A program made the position numbers and the translations under genes. The notes under the pieces were generated by a model, which was not told the origin of the DNA, searched no databases, and saw only the letters and a list, made by a program, of their open reading frames with translations. A stretch of DNA of 64,000 nucleotides from Acidimicrobiia bacterium (GTDB taxonomy: Bacteria; Actinomycetota; Acidimicrobiia; Acidimicrobiales; VFJN01). Location of the stretch: the NCBI GenBank assembly GCA_009694375.1, contig SHVB01000004.1, forward strand, positions 1-64,000, in the 5' to 3' direction. Positions 53,596-62,838 of the stretch are shown here, one piece after another; position 1 is the first letter of the stretch, and each line of letters opens with the position of its first letter.

Positions 53596-55209
53596 TTACT
53601 TGCTGGAGGCGACGAAGATATACCCGGGCTTGATGGCCCCGAGTGAGTTCACCTCGCCGGGGGGCAATCCACCGACCTTTTCGCTGTTGTACACATTGCC
53701 GAAGAGGTCGTACAAGGTGGTGATCAGCGGTACCTCTTCGCCGGTGATCTCCTGGACCTTGTCGTAGGCCGCCTTCCGCTTGTCGAAGTCCGCTGTCGCC
53801 TGGCCTTCTTTGAGAAGTTTATCCACCTCTTTGTTCGAGTAGAAGGTCAAGTTTCCGGCGTCATCGGTGGTCAGACCGGCCCGGATCGCATCCGGATCTT
53901 GGAACTGGCCGCTGCGGAAGCAGGCCCCTTCGTAATCGCCTCCCCGGGCAAACATCCGGGCGACGAACGCGCCCTGGTCCTGGGTTTCCAAGGTGATCTC
54001 CATCCCGCCCGCCTCGCCCATCTGCTTGACGAGCTGGAGAACATTGTCGGCCTCCGGGGTGGGGATGCACACGATGGAGAACTTCAGGCCGCCCAATTCC
54101 TTCACCAGGTCCTGGCACTTCTTCAGGTCGAACCTAGGCGTACCAGCGTCGGCATTGTAGTAGGCCGAGTCGGTGGCGAAGCCGGAGTAGGAGGGCTGAC
54201 GAATGCCCTCATAGACCCGCTCGTTGATGAGGTCCTTGTTGGTGCAGTAGGCCACCGCCTGCCGAGCCCGCACGTCGTTGAACGGAGGCTTGGCGTTGTT
54301 CATCAGCAAGATGGTGGAACTGGAGCCGCTGATCTTCTGAGCTGAGAAGCCCTTTGCCTCGGCCGCCTTGACCGTGGGGGTGTCGGCTGTTTGGAACAGG
54401 TCGATGTCGCCACTTTCCAGAGCGGACACTCGCTGACCAGAATCCGGGATGGGCTTCACCGTGAACTTGTCGAGGTACGGCAGTTGAATGCCGTTCTCGT
54501 CCTTCCCCCAGTAGTCGGGGTTGGCCACGAGGACCACCCTGTCGCCGGGAACGAACTCGGCGAGCTTGAACGGGCCGGTACCTACCGGGTTGTTCTTGTA
54601 CTCGTCGCCGTACTTCGCCACAGCGGCCGGGGACTCAATGTAACCAACCGAGCCAGCCAACGTGTCACCGAAAGCCACGTCGGGCGAGGCGAGGGTGAAG
54701 ATCACCGTGTCGCCGGTCGGACCGTTGGGGAGTTCCATGTTGGTGATCTGCTTGACGGTGTCGAGGCACGGGCACGCGGTAGTCGGATCTTGCAGCCGTT
54801 CGAAGTGCTTCTTGACGGCTTCGGCATTGAGCGGGGTGCCGTCTTGGAATGTGACATCAGTTGGAAGGGTAAGGGTGTAAGTCGAAAGGTCCTTACCGCC
54901 GTCGCCGGCTTCAAGCGAGGTGGCGAGGAAGGGGACGAGTTCGCCATCCTCGTAGGTCATCAGCGGATCGTAGAGACCGAGCGTGACTACCTTGTCCGCC
55001 GGTTGGGCGGCGGCACCCACATCAAGCGTTGAGATGTCGGACTCGGCGCCGAAGACGAGTTCTCCACCCTTGGTGGGCTTGCTGGCGGTCTCGGTGGTCT
55101 CGGTGGTCGAGGCGCTGTCGTCGCTTCCGCCACAAGCGGCTGCTACGAAGACCAGCCCCGTCATCAGGGCGATCATCCGGCACCACGATCGGTGGCGGTA
55201 GTTGGTCAT
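53596..55209 (-). CDS. oppA: Peptide ABC transporter substrate-binding lipoprotein (OppA-like)
   Basis: The 537-residue SBP_bac_5 protein has a lipoprotein signal (VAAAC with Cys26), a Ser/Thr linker, then the family fold (YTLTLPTDVTFQDGTPL, FVPGDRVVLVANPDYWG). It is anchored to the outer face of the membrane and delivers peptides or other large ligands to the permeases. Ligand identity is not predictable. It is the first gene of the unit, with a candidate promoter upstream. Confidence 0.94.
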   Translation of the reverse strand: MTNYRHRSWCRMIALMTGLVFVAAACGGSDDSASTTETTETASKPTKGGELVFGAESDISTLDVGAAAQPADKVVTLGLYDPLMTYEDGELVPFLATSLEAGDGGKDLSTYTLTLPTDVTFQDGTPLNAEAVKKHFERLQDPTTACPCLDTVKQITNMELPNGPTGDTVIFTLASPDVAFGDTLAGSVGYIESPAAVAKYGDEYKNNPVGTGPFKLAEFVPGDRVVLVANPDYWGKDENGIQLPYLDKFTVKPIPDSGQRVSALESGDIDLFQTADTPTVKAAEAKGFSAQKISGSSSTILLMNNAKPPFNDVRARQAVAYCTNKDLINERVYEGIRQPSYSGFATDSAYYNADAGTPRFDLKKCQDLVKELGGLKFSIVCIPTPEADNVLQLVKQMGEAGGMEITLETQDQGAFVARMFARGGDYEGACFRSGQFQDPDAIRAGLTTDDAGNLTFYSNKEVDKLLKEGQATADFDKRKAAYDKVQEITGEEVPLITTLYDLFGNVYNSEKVGGLPPGEVNSLGAIKPGYIFVASSK

Positions 55210-55271
55210 AGTTTTTCCCCCGTTTGGCAGCGTGGGTGTGGGAACTACGTCCCCGCGGGCGGCGACAATCG

Positions 55272-55285
55272 GTGACGCTGGTCAC
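55272..55285. promoter_or_regulatory. Inverted repeat in the oppA leader, operator candidate
   Basis: GTGAC-GCTG-GTCAC is a perfect 5-bp inverted repeat just downstream of the predicted start of transcription. It could bind a regulator of peptide uptake. It is short, so chance is not excluded. Confidence 0.35.
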
Positions 55286-55297
55286 ACCGATGGCTGG

Positions 55298-55327
55298 ACG
55301 GTAGGAGCGGGGAAGCAGCGCTGTCAA
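55298..55327 (-). promoter_or_regulatory. Sigma-70-type promoter candidate for the opp operon
   Basis: On the minus strand TTGACA (55327-55322) is followed after 18 bp by TACCGT (55303-55298), close to the -35 and -10 consensus. Transcription would start near 55290, giving a leader of about 80 bases before the oppA ATG. Confidence 0.55.
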
Positions 55328-55389
55328 TAACACCCCCGCAGTGCGGGGCCGCTGTCGATTTCCTTGCGCAGGCCCGGTGCAGTCCCCAC

Positions 55390-56703
55390 TCAGTCGGAGG
55401 GCGTGAGGACATCGATTTGTTGCTCGTAGCCCCGGGCGTAGCCAAGGACACGTTCGACGTACGGCTGGGAATGATTGTAGGAGAAGTAGGCCTGGCGAAG
55501 GCCGGCGTCGGCGGTCAGGTCACGTTGGCCGGTGCACAGGTAGCGGGCGGCAGCGAGGGTGGCGTCGTACATGTTGAACGGCGACATGACGCCATCACGA
55601 TTGCCGTCGGATTGGTAGGCCCGCCAGGTGGAAGGAATGAACTGCATCGGTCCCACGGCGCGGTCGAAGATGGGATCACCGTCGAAGTCGCCGTTGTCGC
55701 TATCGGTGATGACAGCGGTGGATCGACTGCCGTCGAGTTGGATGCCGATGATGGGGCGACTGACATCGCCGTTGGGTCCCAGGGAGGCTCCGCCGTAGGT
55801 GCCGTGACGGCCCTCGATCTTGGCAATTCCCGCCACGCCCCACCACTGCACCCGACAGCCCGGACGGCTCACGCGTTCCGTGGCGGCCGCCCGGTAGTAG
55901 GCATCGAGCGCCACTAGGGGAAATTCCACCCCTTTGACGGTGGCGAGGACGCGGGCCTGTTCGTACGGCACCCGGGCGGTGGCGACCTGTTCGCCGGCAG
56001 TCGATTCATCCTTGCTGGCGCCGGTCCGTTGGAGGTGGGCCTTCAGCGCTACCGCTTCGGTAGCGCTGAGAGCGGTGGTCGTCTTGTCCACCCGCTGTTG
56101 GGCGGCAGCAATCTCGGTGCGGTAGCGCTGTTGTTCGGCGAGAAGCACGTCCATGGAGAGTTGGCCCAGCACGGCGCGCTGATCGGTCTCGTTGATGGCG
56201 GGGGTCGGTGAGGTGAGGGCTTCGGCCATCCGTTCCGTGCTGCGCCCCGACACGAACGCGCCGATGGCGATGTCGCGTATGGCCGCGTCGAGGACGTTGA
56301 GGCGCCGGGTGAGGCCCTCGACGCGAGCCACTGCCGCGCCGCGCTCGCCCTGAAGTCGGTAGCCCTCTACCCGCGCCGCGGTGGCTGAAGTATCGAGCGC
56401 GGTTCGGCGGTCCTGGAGGGCTGAGTGTGTGTTGACCACCGCCGCGTACGCAGTGGCGGCCCGGTCAAAGGCGGGGCTCGAAACGGGCACCTTGGCCAAC
56501 TCGAGAGAGATCGACGGGAGGTCGGGGAGTTCGGGTGAAGGGGGGGCGATGCCGGCGGGGTCAAACGGGGGCTGAGGGGCCTGCTCGCCCTCCTTGGCGC
56601 TGACGTTGGGGGCCAAACTGAACGAGGCGAGGAGAATGCTGCAGACCACTGCGAGCGGCAGGTGGGGCAGGCGCGACATATGGCTGGAGACGGGGAGGGG
56701 CAT
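55390..56703 (-). CDS. Lytic transglycosylase-like wall hydrolase with coiled-coil N-terminus
   Basis: The 437-residue protein has a signal peptide ending VSA, a long Ala/Glu-rich coiled coil (about 80-240) and a C-terminal lytic transglycosylase domain. The catalytic Glu lies in AKIEGRHGTYGG, and the family shows VGPMQFIPSTWRAY and the YDATLAAARYLC segment. It would cut peptidoglycan glycan strands with anhydro-muramic ends. The combination resembles actinobacterial RipA-type regulators of division (analogy). ATG 56703 or 56679 starts it. Confidence 0.87.
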   Translation of the reverse strand: MPLPVSSHMSRLPHLPLAVVCSILLASFSLAPNVSAKEGEQAPQPPFDPAGIAPPSPELPDLPSISLELAKVPVSSPAFDRAATAYAAVVNTHSALQDRRTALDTSATAARVEGYRLQGERGAAVARVEGLTRRLNVLDAAIRDIAIGAFVSGRSTERMAEALTSPTPAINETDQRAVLGQLSMDVLLAEQQRYRTEIAAAQQRVDKTTTALSATEAVALKAHLQRTGASKDESTAGEQVATARVPYEQARVLATVKGVEFPLVALDAYYRAAATERVSRPGCRVQWWGVAGIAKIEGRHGTYGGASLGPNGDVSRPIIGIQLDGSRSTAVITDSDNGDFDGDPIFDRAVGPMQFIPSTWRAYQSDGNRDGVMSPFNMYDATLAAARYLCTGQRDLTADAGLRQAYFSYNHSQPYVERVLGYARGYEQQIDVLTPSD

Positions 56704-56803
56704 GAGGGGGCGGCACGTGAGCGCCTGATGGCGCCGAGGGAACGACCGGGGGAGAGTGTGCCCCAAACCGACAGGCGTGCCTAGTGGGTGGCATGCTGCA
56801 GGC

Positions 56804-57610
56804 ATGTCCGACCGAGTCTTGATTGACGTGGAAAACGGTATTGCTGATGTGCGGCTCAACCGCCCGGACAAACTCAACGCCCTGGATGTGGCGATGTTTC
56901 AGGGGATCGTGGCGGCGGGGGAGTCGCTGAAGGACGACCCGGCGGTGCGGGTGGTCGTGCTCTCGGGCCAGGGCCGGGGTTTCTGCGCGGGACTGGACTT
57001 CAGCAGTTTCCAGGCGATGGCCACCCCCGAGCCCGCCGGGGGCGAGGCTCCGGCAATGGCAATCGGGCAGACCAATGGTGGGATCACCCATCTTGGTCAA
57101 CAGGCCGCGTGGGTGTGGCAGGAAATGGGGGTGCCGGTGATTGCCGCCTTGCATGGTGCCGTGCTGGGAGGCGGTCTGCAGATCGCCCTCGGAGCCGATC
57201 TCCGACTGGTGGCACCCGACGCGAAGTTGGCGGTGCTGGAGGCGCGGTGGGGTCTGATCCCGGATATGACCGGGACGGTCATCTTACCGAGGTTGGTGGG
57301 AATAGACGTGGCCAAGGAGCTCACCTTCACCGGACGCATGGTGTCGGGAACTGAAGCGGTGGCCTTGGGCCTCGCAACGCGCCTGGCGGAGGATCCCCAT
57401 GGCGCCGCCATGGCGTTGGCGGCGGAGTTAGTGACAAAAAGTCCCGAGGCCCTGCGGGAGGGGAAGCGCCTCCTGAACCTGTCGGGGACGCGTTCGCTGG
57501 CCGATCAACTCCTCGACGAACGCGCCACCATGGCCTCGCTGATCGGGAGTCCAAACCAGGTGGAGGCCACCACCGCCTTTTTCGAGAAGCGGGAGCCCCG
57601 CTTCCACTGA
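56804..57610 (+). CDS. Enoyl-CoA hydratase/isomerase family protein
   Basis: The 268-residue crotonase has NRPDKLNALD, GQGRGFCAGLDFSSF, ALHGAVLGGGLQIALGADLR and EARWGLIPDMTGTVILPRL with the active-site Glu. It resembles actinobacterial EchA paralogs used in fatty-acid or cholesterol degradation. It is separate from MenB, as the MenB-specific C-terminus is missing. ATG 56804 is chosen, as the upstream part of the frame has no fold. It converges on the phosphodiesterase gene. Confidence 0.88.
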   Translation: MSDRVLIDVENGIADVRLNRPDKLNALDVAMFQGIVAAGESLKDDPAVRVVVLSGQGRGFCAGLDFSSFQAMATPEPAGGEAPAMAIGQTNGGITHLGQQAAWVWQEMGVPVIAALHGAVLGGGLQIALGADLRLVAPDAKLAVLEARWGLIPDMTGTVILPRLVGIDVAKELTFTGRMVSGTEAVALGLATRLAEDPHGAAMALAAELVTKSPEALREGKRLLNLSGTRSLADQLLDERATMASLIGSPNQVEATTAFFEKREPRFH

Positions 57611-57639
57611 ACGGCCCGCAACCGCGGCGCCCGGTGAGG

Positions 57640-58407
57640 TCAGGACCAGGTGCCCCGACTGACGAGCAGGTTCTTGAGGATTTGCGGGCGGTCGGTCATG
57701 ATCCCGTCCACTCCGAGATCGAGTAGGCGGGTCATTTCGTCCGGATCATCGATCGTCCACACGTGCACCTGGATCCCGCGGCGGTGGGCGGCGGCCACGA
57801 ACCGCTTGGTGACCAGGGGGATCGGACCTTGGTGGGTGGGTACCTGCGCACAGGGTGCCAGATGGCTCCCACCTCCAGGGAGGCCTTGCGAAACCGCCAC
57901 CAACCTCGCCACCTCGCGCGGGCCCATGCTGGTGCACAGGCGATCGCCCACCAGTGCTTTGATCTTGGCGATGCGGCGGCCACTGAAGGCGCCGACACAC
58001 ACGCGATCCACGGAGTTGGTTCGGATAATGGCGGCGGCGAGCGGGGCAGCCACATCGTCTTGCTTCGGATCGAGGTTGATGCGCACTTCCGGCCAGGTGG
58101 TGAGGACATCCTCCAGGAGCGGAATGGGTTCACGGCCGTCCACCTTGGCCTTACGCACCTCACTCCAGGGCAAGTCGGCGATGAGCCCGGTGCGATCGGT
58201 GACGCGGTCGAGGCGGTCGTCGTGGAAGGCAACGAGGATGCCGTCGGCGGTGACATGGACGTCGGTTTCCAGATAGTGGTAGCCGAGTGACACGGCATGG
58301 TTGAACGCCGGCATCGTGTTTTCGGGAGCCTCGGAGGCACCGCCGCGATGGGCAATGGCCAGCGGTCGTGCGCCGTCGAGGAAGGGGTAGTGAGATCGGG
58401 ATGCCAT
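57640..58407 (-). CDS. Glycerophosphodiester phosphodiesterase
   Basis: The 255-residue GDPD-fold enzyme has the catalytic AHRGGASEAPENT with H20, metal-binding E47 and D49 in ETDVHVTADG, and H62 in AFHDDRLDR. It hydrolyses glycerophosphodiesters from phospholipids to glycerol-3-phosphate and alcohol. There is no signal peptide, so it is cytoplasmic. It is followed, on the same strand but 5' of it, by the pseudogene fragment at 58415. Confidence 0.93.
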   Translation of the reverse strand: MASRSHYPFLDGARPLAIAHRGGASEAPENTMPAFNHAVSLGYHYLETDVHVTADGILVAFHDDRLDRVTDRTGLIADLPWSEVRKAKVDGREPIPLLEDVLTTWPEVRINLDPKQDDVAAPLAAAIIRTNSVDRVCVGAFSGRRIAKIKALVGDRLCTSMGPREVARLVAVSQGLPGGGSHLAPCAQVPTHQGPIPLVTKRFVAAAHRRGIQVHVWTIDDPDEMTRLLDLGVDGIMTDRPQILKNLLVSRGTWS

Positions 58408-58414
58408 CGGATGC

Positions 58415-58680
58415 CTAGACGGAACGCCCGGAGGCAGCCCAGTACTCGTCCTTCAGTAGTCGCTTGTACAACTTGCCGGTCGGATGTTGGGGCAGTTCGG
58501 GTCGGAAGTCAACTGAACGCCGACACTTGACGTCACCCAGATATTCTTGGCGATACCCCATTAGCTCCTGCTCGAGTTCGGGGCCGGCGGCGTCCATCGA
58601 ATACCGCCACATCCACCCCCTTGGGATGCACGGTGAGCACGTTCTCGGCCTCCTGGGGGGTACACGTTCACATCGCTGGC
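58415..58680 (-). pseudogene. Decayed 3' fragment of an acyl-CoA synthetase
   Basis: The first 50 or so codons from the stop (SVDFRPELPQHPTGKLYKRL and beyond) match the C-terminus of the intact synthetase at 60449-62008 with only a few changes. Further upstream an internal deletion of about 60 bp lies near 58600-58620 and an extra G near 58663 shifts the frame. Homology ends near 58680, and the rest of the gene is missing. It is a partial duplicate, not an expressed enzyme. Confidence 0.85.
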
Positions 58681-58785
58681 GCTGAACGCGAAGGTAACCA
58701 CAAGAGAGCCCGGCCACCCGGAAAGACTCTGGTGTCGCTCACGATACCTTGATCGCCTCGAAGGGTGAGCGGTTATCGTGCGGCG

Positions 58786-60372
58786 ATGCCGGAGAGCACC
58801 GCGACGATCCGGAGCGAAACCCTCTGGCGACAGCTGGCATCGCATGCCGTCGAGATCGTCTTCACGATCGTGATCGGCGCCGCTGGGGTGCTCCTGTTTC
58901 GCAACACGAGCAACGCCTACTTCCGAGGCGACGACTGGGGGCTGATCTTCCAGGCGGGGTCGGTTCGTGGGATCGTTCGGCCGTACAACGACCACCTGAG
59001 CTTGGCGATCCTTGCGCTGTACCGGTCGCTGAGCGAGGTCGTCGGGTTCTCCTACGGCCCGTTTCGTGTTGCCGGGGTGCTGTGCCTACTAGGGGTCCCA
59101 GTGACGTACTTCGCCACCACCCGCCGTTTGCTGGGCCCACCGCTCGCCGCGGTCGCGGCGCTCTCCATGCTGGGACTCGCCCACCCCGAGCTGGCCCCCT
59201 CGTCGCTCAACCACTACTTGGTGCTCATCGGTGCGATCGGTTGTTCTGCAGCCTGGCACCGTGGTCGGCGGGCCGACTGGGTGTTGGCGGCGTGCCTCGC
59301 TCTGTCGTTGAGCGCGGCTGGCGGTGGCCTGGCCGTTGCTGGCGCGTGTGTGGTGTACAGCGCGTGTGCCCGGGTCCATCGCCGGCGATGGATCGTGGTC
59401 CTGGTCCCCTGTCTCGCGTGGGGCACCTGGTGGTTCCTGCTCGCGCGCGGGACGCGATCGCAGTTTCGCCCCACCACTCGGCCGGCGTTCGACGACGTCC
59501 TGAAGCACGCACTCGAAGTCATGGCCTCCCCATTCGAGCACCTCAGCATGGGCATCCCGGGCGTCGCGGTCACGCTCGCCCTGCTGTTCTGTGCGGTGGG
59601 TGTGTGGCGGCTTCGACAGGGCATGGAATCGGCGGCCAACTTCCTCGCGTGGACCACGGCGCTCGTCATCTGGGCGATCGGTGTCGCGTACGGACGAGGG
59701 TCGCCCGCCATGGTCATCTACTTTCGCTATCAGCTCCTCGCCCTCGGGTTCGTTCTGCTGGCATTGTTGCCCCGGAAACCCATCGAATGGCCCCCTCGCG
59801 TGCCTCTGGCCACCGACCGCCGATGGATGGCCGCCGCTGCCTGCCTGATCCTCTTGGCATCGGCGGCGCGTGGCGTCACGTTGCGCGACGAGGTAGAGCA
59901 ACGATCGTTTCAGGTGGCCTTCTTCAACCGCAACGCCCGGGCGCACACCCGAGTGCTGGCCCTGGGGCCGGAGGTCGTCCCCGACGATACGCGCCTGAGT
60001 GCCGCGTTCAGCGAACTAACGGCCAGAGACATTCGCGGTCTTCTGCGACGATACGGGCACGGCCCCCGCGATGATCCCCAGTCCGTCGACCGGGCGCTGA
60101 TCGACGAAGGCGTGGCCACCGCGCAGGTACGGAGCCGCCGTCGGACCGACTGCACCCTCGACCGAGGGCCGATCGACTGGCTCTCGACCGACGGTGGCCC
60201 GTTGCGCCTGTGGTCTGCCGAGGACCGATGGACCGTGGAGGTGCGACGGTTCGGGAACGACTGGATCGCTCTGGCCACCGCCAGCGCGGGCCAAAAGGTG
60301 ACCCTGACCTTGCCCGACCTCGGTGCGAAGGTGCCTTGGCAGGTTCGGGCCGATGGCGCCTGCAAGATCTAA
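58786..60372 (+). CDS. Polytopic membrane protein, possibly a glycosyltransferase
   Basis: The 528-residue protein has about 10 membrane helices to residue 360, with an external loop containing AYFRGDDWGLIFQAG near the first helix, then a soluble C-terminal domain (VEVRRFGNDWIALATASAG). The acidic DDW motif fits the GT-C layout, but the assignment is tentative. It is bordered on both sides by 3'-end copies of an acyl-CoA synthetase, suggesting insertion by duplication. ATG 58786 is preferred to GTG 58765, which lies in an inverted repeat. Confidence 0.7.
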   Translation: MPESTATIRSETLWRQLASHAVEIVFTIVIGAAGVLLFRNTSNAYFRGDDWGLIFQAGSVRGIVRPYNDHLSLAILALYRSLSEVVGFSYGPFRVAGVLCLLGVPVTYFATTRRLLGPPLAAVAALSMLGLAHPELAPSSLNHYLVLIGAIGCSAAWHRGRRADWVLAACLALSLSAAGGGLAVAGACVVYSACARVHRRRWIVVLVPCLAWGTWWFLLARGTRSQFRPTTRPAFDDVLKHALEVMASPFEHLSMGIPGVAVTLALLFCAVGVWRLRQGMESAANFLAWTTALVIWAIGVAYGRGSPAMVIYFRYQLLALGFVLLALLPRKPIEWPPRVPLATDRRWMAAAACLILLASAARGVTLRDEVEQRSFQVAFFNRNARAHTRVLALGPEVVPDDTRLSAAFSELTARDIRGLLRRYGHGPRDDPQSVDRALIDEGVATAQVRSRRRTDCTLDRGPIDWLSTDGGPLRLWSAEDRWTVEVRRFGNDWIALATASAGQKVTLTLPDLGAKVPWQVRADGACKI

Positions 60373-60374
60373 GA

Positions 60375-60417
60375 GCCCGAAGTCGCGCGGGGTCAGGCAC
60401 CAACATCAACTTCGGGC
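60375..60417. terminator. 9-bp inverted repeat between convergent genes, terminator candidate
   Basis: GCCCGAAGT (60375-60383) and ACTTCGGGC (60409-60417) form a perfect stem with a 25-base loop that contains GGGGTCAGGCACC. It lies directly after the membrane gene stop and before the synthetase stop. No T-tract follows. Confidence 0.45.
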
Positions 60418-60448
60418 GCGCCGTTTCTCCACCATTTGCTCGTTCTGA

Positions 60449-62008
60449 CTAGATCGACCGTCCTGCGTCTGCCCAGTACTCGTCCTTCAGTAGTCGCTTG
60501 TACAACTTGCCGGTCGGATGCCGGGGTAGTTCGGGTCGGAAGTCAACTGAACGCGGACACTTGACGTCAGCCAGATGCTCTTGGCAATACGCGATCAACT
60601 CGCGCTCCAGCTCCGGACCGGCCGCTTCCATGGAGATGGGTTCGACGACGGCCTTCACCTCTTCACCAAAGTCGTCGTTTGGCACGCCGAACACCGCAAC
60701 GTCATTGACCTTCGGGTGCATGGCAAGCACGTTCTCCGCCTCCTGGGGGTACACGTTCACACCGCCCGCGATGATCATGTACGCCCGGCGGTCGGTTAGG
60801 TACAAGAAGTTGTCGTCGTCGAGGTAGCCCACATCACCCAGGGTGCTCCAGCCCCGGCCCTTTGGGTCGCGCGATTCGGCTGTCTTTTTGGCGTCGTTGT
60901 GGTACTGAAAACTGGCGGCCGCCTCACCGCCAAAATACACGGTCCCGGGCGTACCCGTGGGGGCGTCCTCACCGTCTTCGCCCACGATGTGAATGCTCCC
61001 GAGCACGGCTGTCCCCACGGTGCCGGGATGGGCGAGCCAATCCGTGCTGTTGCAATACACAAAACCGTTGCCCTCGGTGCCGGCGTAGTACTCGTGCACG
61101 ATCGGTCCGAACCATTCGATGATGCGCAACTTGACCTCGGTGGGACAGGGAGCGGCGGCGTGCACCACCACCTGTAGGGAGGTGAGGTCGTAGGCGTTGC
61201 GCACCTCTGGTGGCAGTTTCAGCATGCGAACAAACATGGTGGGAACTACTTGGGTGAAGGTGACGCGGTGCTGTTGCACCAGGGCGAGGTATTCCTCCGG
61301 ATCGAAACGCTCCATCACCACCACGGTTCCACCGAGGCGGTGGGTGGCGCGGCAGAAGCGCAGCGGGGCGGAGTGATAGAGCGGGGCGGGCGAGAGATAC
61401 ACGGTCGACTCGTTGGATCCAAACAATCCTTCGGCCAACCCGGCGACGCTGTCGTTGCCCTCGCCCAGCGGGGCGCCGGGCAGCGGCACCTTTACCCCTT
61501 TGGGCCGACCGGTGGTGCCGGAGCTGTAGAGCATGTCCTGTCCCTCGACCCGGTCTTCTTCCAGCGGGTCGGCGGAATGGGTGGCGATGCTGGCTTCGTA
61601 GGATTCGTAGCCTGCCGCGGTGCCATCGAGCATCAAGCGGAGTTTCACCGAGGGCATCAACGCCTGCAGTTCGTTGGCTTGTTCGGCTTTGTGTCGGGAG
61701 GTGATGAACCCCTGCGCTCCGCAGTCCTCGATGATGTAGGCCATCTCCTCGGTGGTGAGGCGGGAACTCATGGCGGTGTAGTAGAGGCCGGCGTAGTGGC
61801 AGCCCCACATCACACTGAGGAAGTGGGGGTGATTCTCCAAGCAGAGCGCGATGTGGTCGCCCGGTTGCAGGCCGGCAGAGCGCAGGACCCTGGAGAGGCG
61901 GTTGGCCTCCGCATCAACCTGGGCGTAGGTAATGATCTCGCCGCTGCCGGCCATGATGACGGCTGGCTTTTCGGGGTGGGTGGCGGCGAAGGTTCCAGGG
62001 AAGCGCAT
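60449..62008 (-). CDS. Acyl-CoA synthetase (AMP-binding)
   Basis: The 519-residue enzyme has the AMP-binding motif YSSGTTGRPKGV, YYAGTEGNG, the GWSTLGDVGYLDDD strand and IIAGGVNVYPQEAENVL, with the catalytic Lys in PTGKLYKRL. It adenylates and thioesterifies a carboxylic acid; a fatty or related acid is likely. It is 519 residues and complete, in contrast to the fragment at 58415. It is divergent from the SirB1-like gene with 31 bp between starts. Confidence 0.92.
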   Translation of the reverse strand: MRFPGTFAATHPEKPAVIMAGSGEIITYAQVDAEANRLSRVLRSAGLQPGDHIALCLENHPHFLSVMWGCHYAGLYYTAMSSRLTTEEMAYIIEDCGAQGFITSRHKAEQANELQALMPSVKLRLMLDGTAAGYESYEASIATHSADPLEEDRVEGQDMLYSSGTTGRPKGVKVPLPGAPLGEGNDSVAGLAEGLFGSNESTVYLSPAPLYHSAPLRFCRATHRLGGTVVVMERFDPEEYLALVQQHRVTFTQVVPTMFVRMLKLPPEVRNAYDLTSLQVVVHAAAPCPTEVKLRIIEWFGPIVHEYYAGTEGNGFVYCNSTDWLAHPGTVGTAVLGSIHIVGEDGEDAPTGTPGTVYFGGEAAASFQYHNDAKKTAESRDPKGRGWSTLGDVGYLDDDNFLYLTDRRAYMIIAGGVNVYPQEAENVLAMHPKVNDVAVFGVPNDDFGEEVKAVVEPISMEAAGPELERELIAYCQEHLADVKCPRSVDFRPELPRHPTGKLYKRLLKDEYWADAGRSI

Positions 62009-62039
62009 CTCTGGAACCTATCGCCGGTAGCCTGACGAG

Positions 62040-62807
62040 GTGGCCGAAGATCAGACCGCCGAGTTTGCGGCCCTCATGGCCCGAACGGACGAAGCGGTTC
62101 CGCTTGACGAAGCCCTGTTCCTGATCGCCGCCCATGCCACTCCAGGGCTGGATCGTCTCGCAGAACGGGCGCGCTTGGACCGTCTGGCCGCTGGCGTCAC
62201 CGTCGGCTCGCTGGCGGGGTTACGGGCCCGGCTCTTCGATGAGGTTGGGTTTCGTGGTGATCGGGATACCTACTACGACCCACAGAACTCGATGCTGCCC
62301 GCAGTGGTGGAGCGTCGGAGGGGGATTCCGATCACCTTGGCGGCGGTGGTCATGGAAGTAGGGCGGCGCTGTGGCGTGACCCTGGAGGGGGTGGCGATGC
62401 CCGGGCATTTCCTGCTGCGGCGGCCTCACGAGGTTGACCGGTACATCGACGCATTCAACGGCGGCCGGGAACTGGACACGGCTGGCTGTCGCGACCTTTT
62501 TCACCAGTTGCAACCGGGGGTGCCCTTCTCGGCTGATGTTCTTGGTACCGCGACGCCCGAGATGATGGTGGAACGCGTGTTGAGGAATCTGGCGGAGGCC
62601 TACCGTCGGTCGGGGGATCGGCACGGCCTTTGCTGGTCGCTGAGCTTGGCGCTGTGCCTTCCCTCCGCCACGGATCGACAACGGCGCGAGTTGGGGGTGC
62701 TGCTGGGGGCGTCGGGGCGCTTCGACGAAGGGGCCGTGGTGTTGGATGCGTCCACGGACGAACGCGACCACCGGGCCGCCGCCCGCTTACGGGCTCGCCT
62801 CAATTGA
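62040..62807 (+). CDS. SirB1-like transglutaminase-fold protein
   Basis: The 255-residue protein carries the SirB1/transglutaminase-like core (YYDPQNSMLPAVVERRRGIP, ITLAAVVMEVGRRCGV, and the MPGHFLLRRP segment) and a C-terminal TPR-like helical part (RNLAEAYRRSGDRHGLCWSLSLAL). The family is widespread but its biochemical role is poorly known. The transglutaminase catalytic Cys is not clear, so an enzymatic role is uncertain. GTG 62040 lies 31 bp from the divergent synthetase ATG. Confidence 0.8.
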   Translation: MAEDQTAEFAALMARTDEAVPLDEALFLIAAHATPGLDRLAERARLDRLAAGVTVGSLAGLRARLFDEVGFRGDRDTYYDPQNSMLPAVVERRRGIPITLAAVVMEVGRRCGVTLEGVAMPGHFLLRRPHEVDRYIDAFNGGRELDTAGCRDLFHQLQPGVPFSADVLGTATPEMMVERVLRNLAEAYRRSGDRHGLCWSLSLALCLPSATDRQRRELGVLLGASGRFDEGAVVLDASTDERDHRAAARLRARLN

Positions 62808-62820
62808 CCAGCGTAGGAAT

Positions 62821-62838
62821 CTTGACCGTCGGGTCAAG
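62821..62838. promoter_or_regulatory. Inverted-repeat operator candidate before the acyl-CoA dehydrogenase
   Basis: CTTGACC-GTCG-GGTCAAG is a perfect 7-bp inverted repeat ending 12 bp before the dehydrogenase ATG. It could be a site for a TetR- or GntR-type regulator of lipid metabolism. Confidence 0.5.

Noticed and set aside
58749-60074. A 441-codon plus-strand frame within the membrane gene
   Set aside because: It is out of frame with the polytopic protein, which has proper hydrophobic helices and a stop at 60372.
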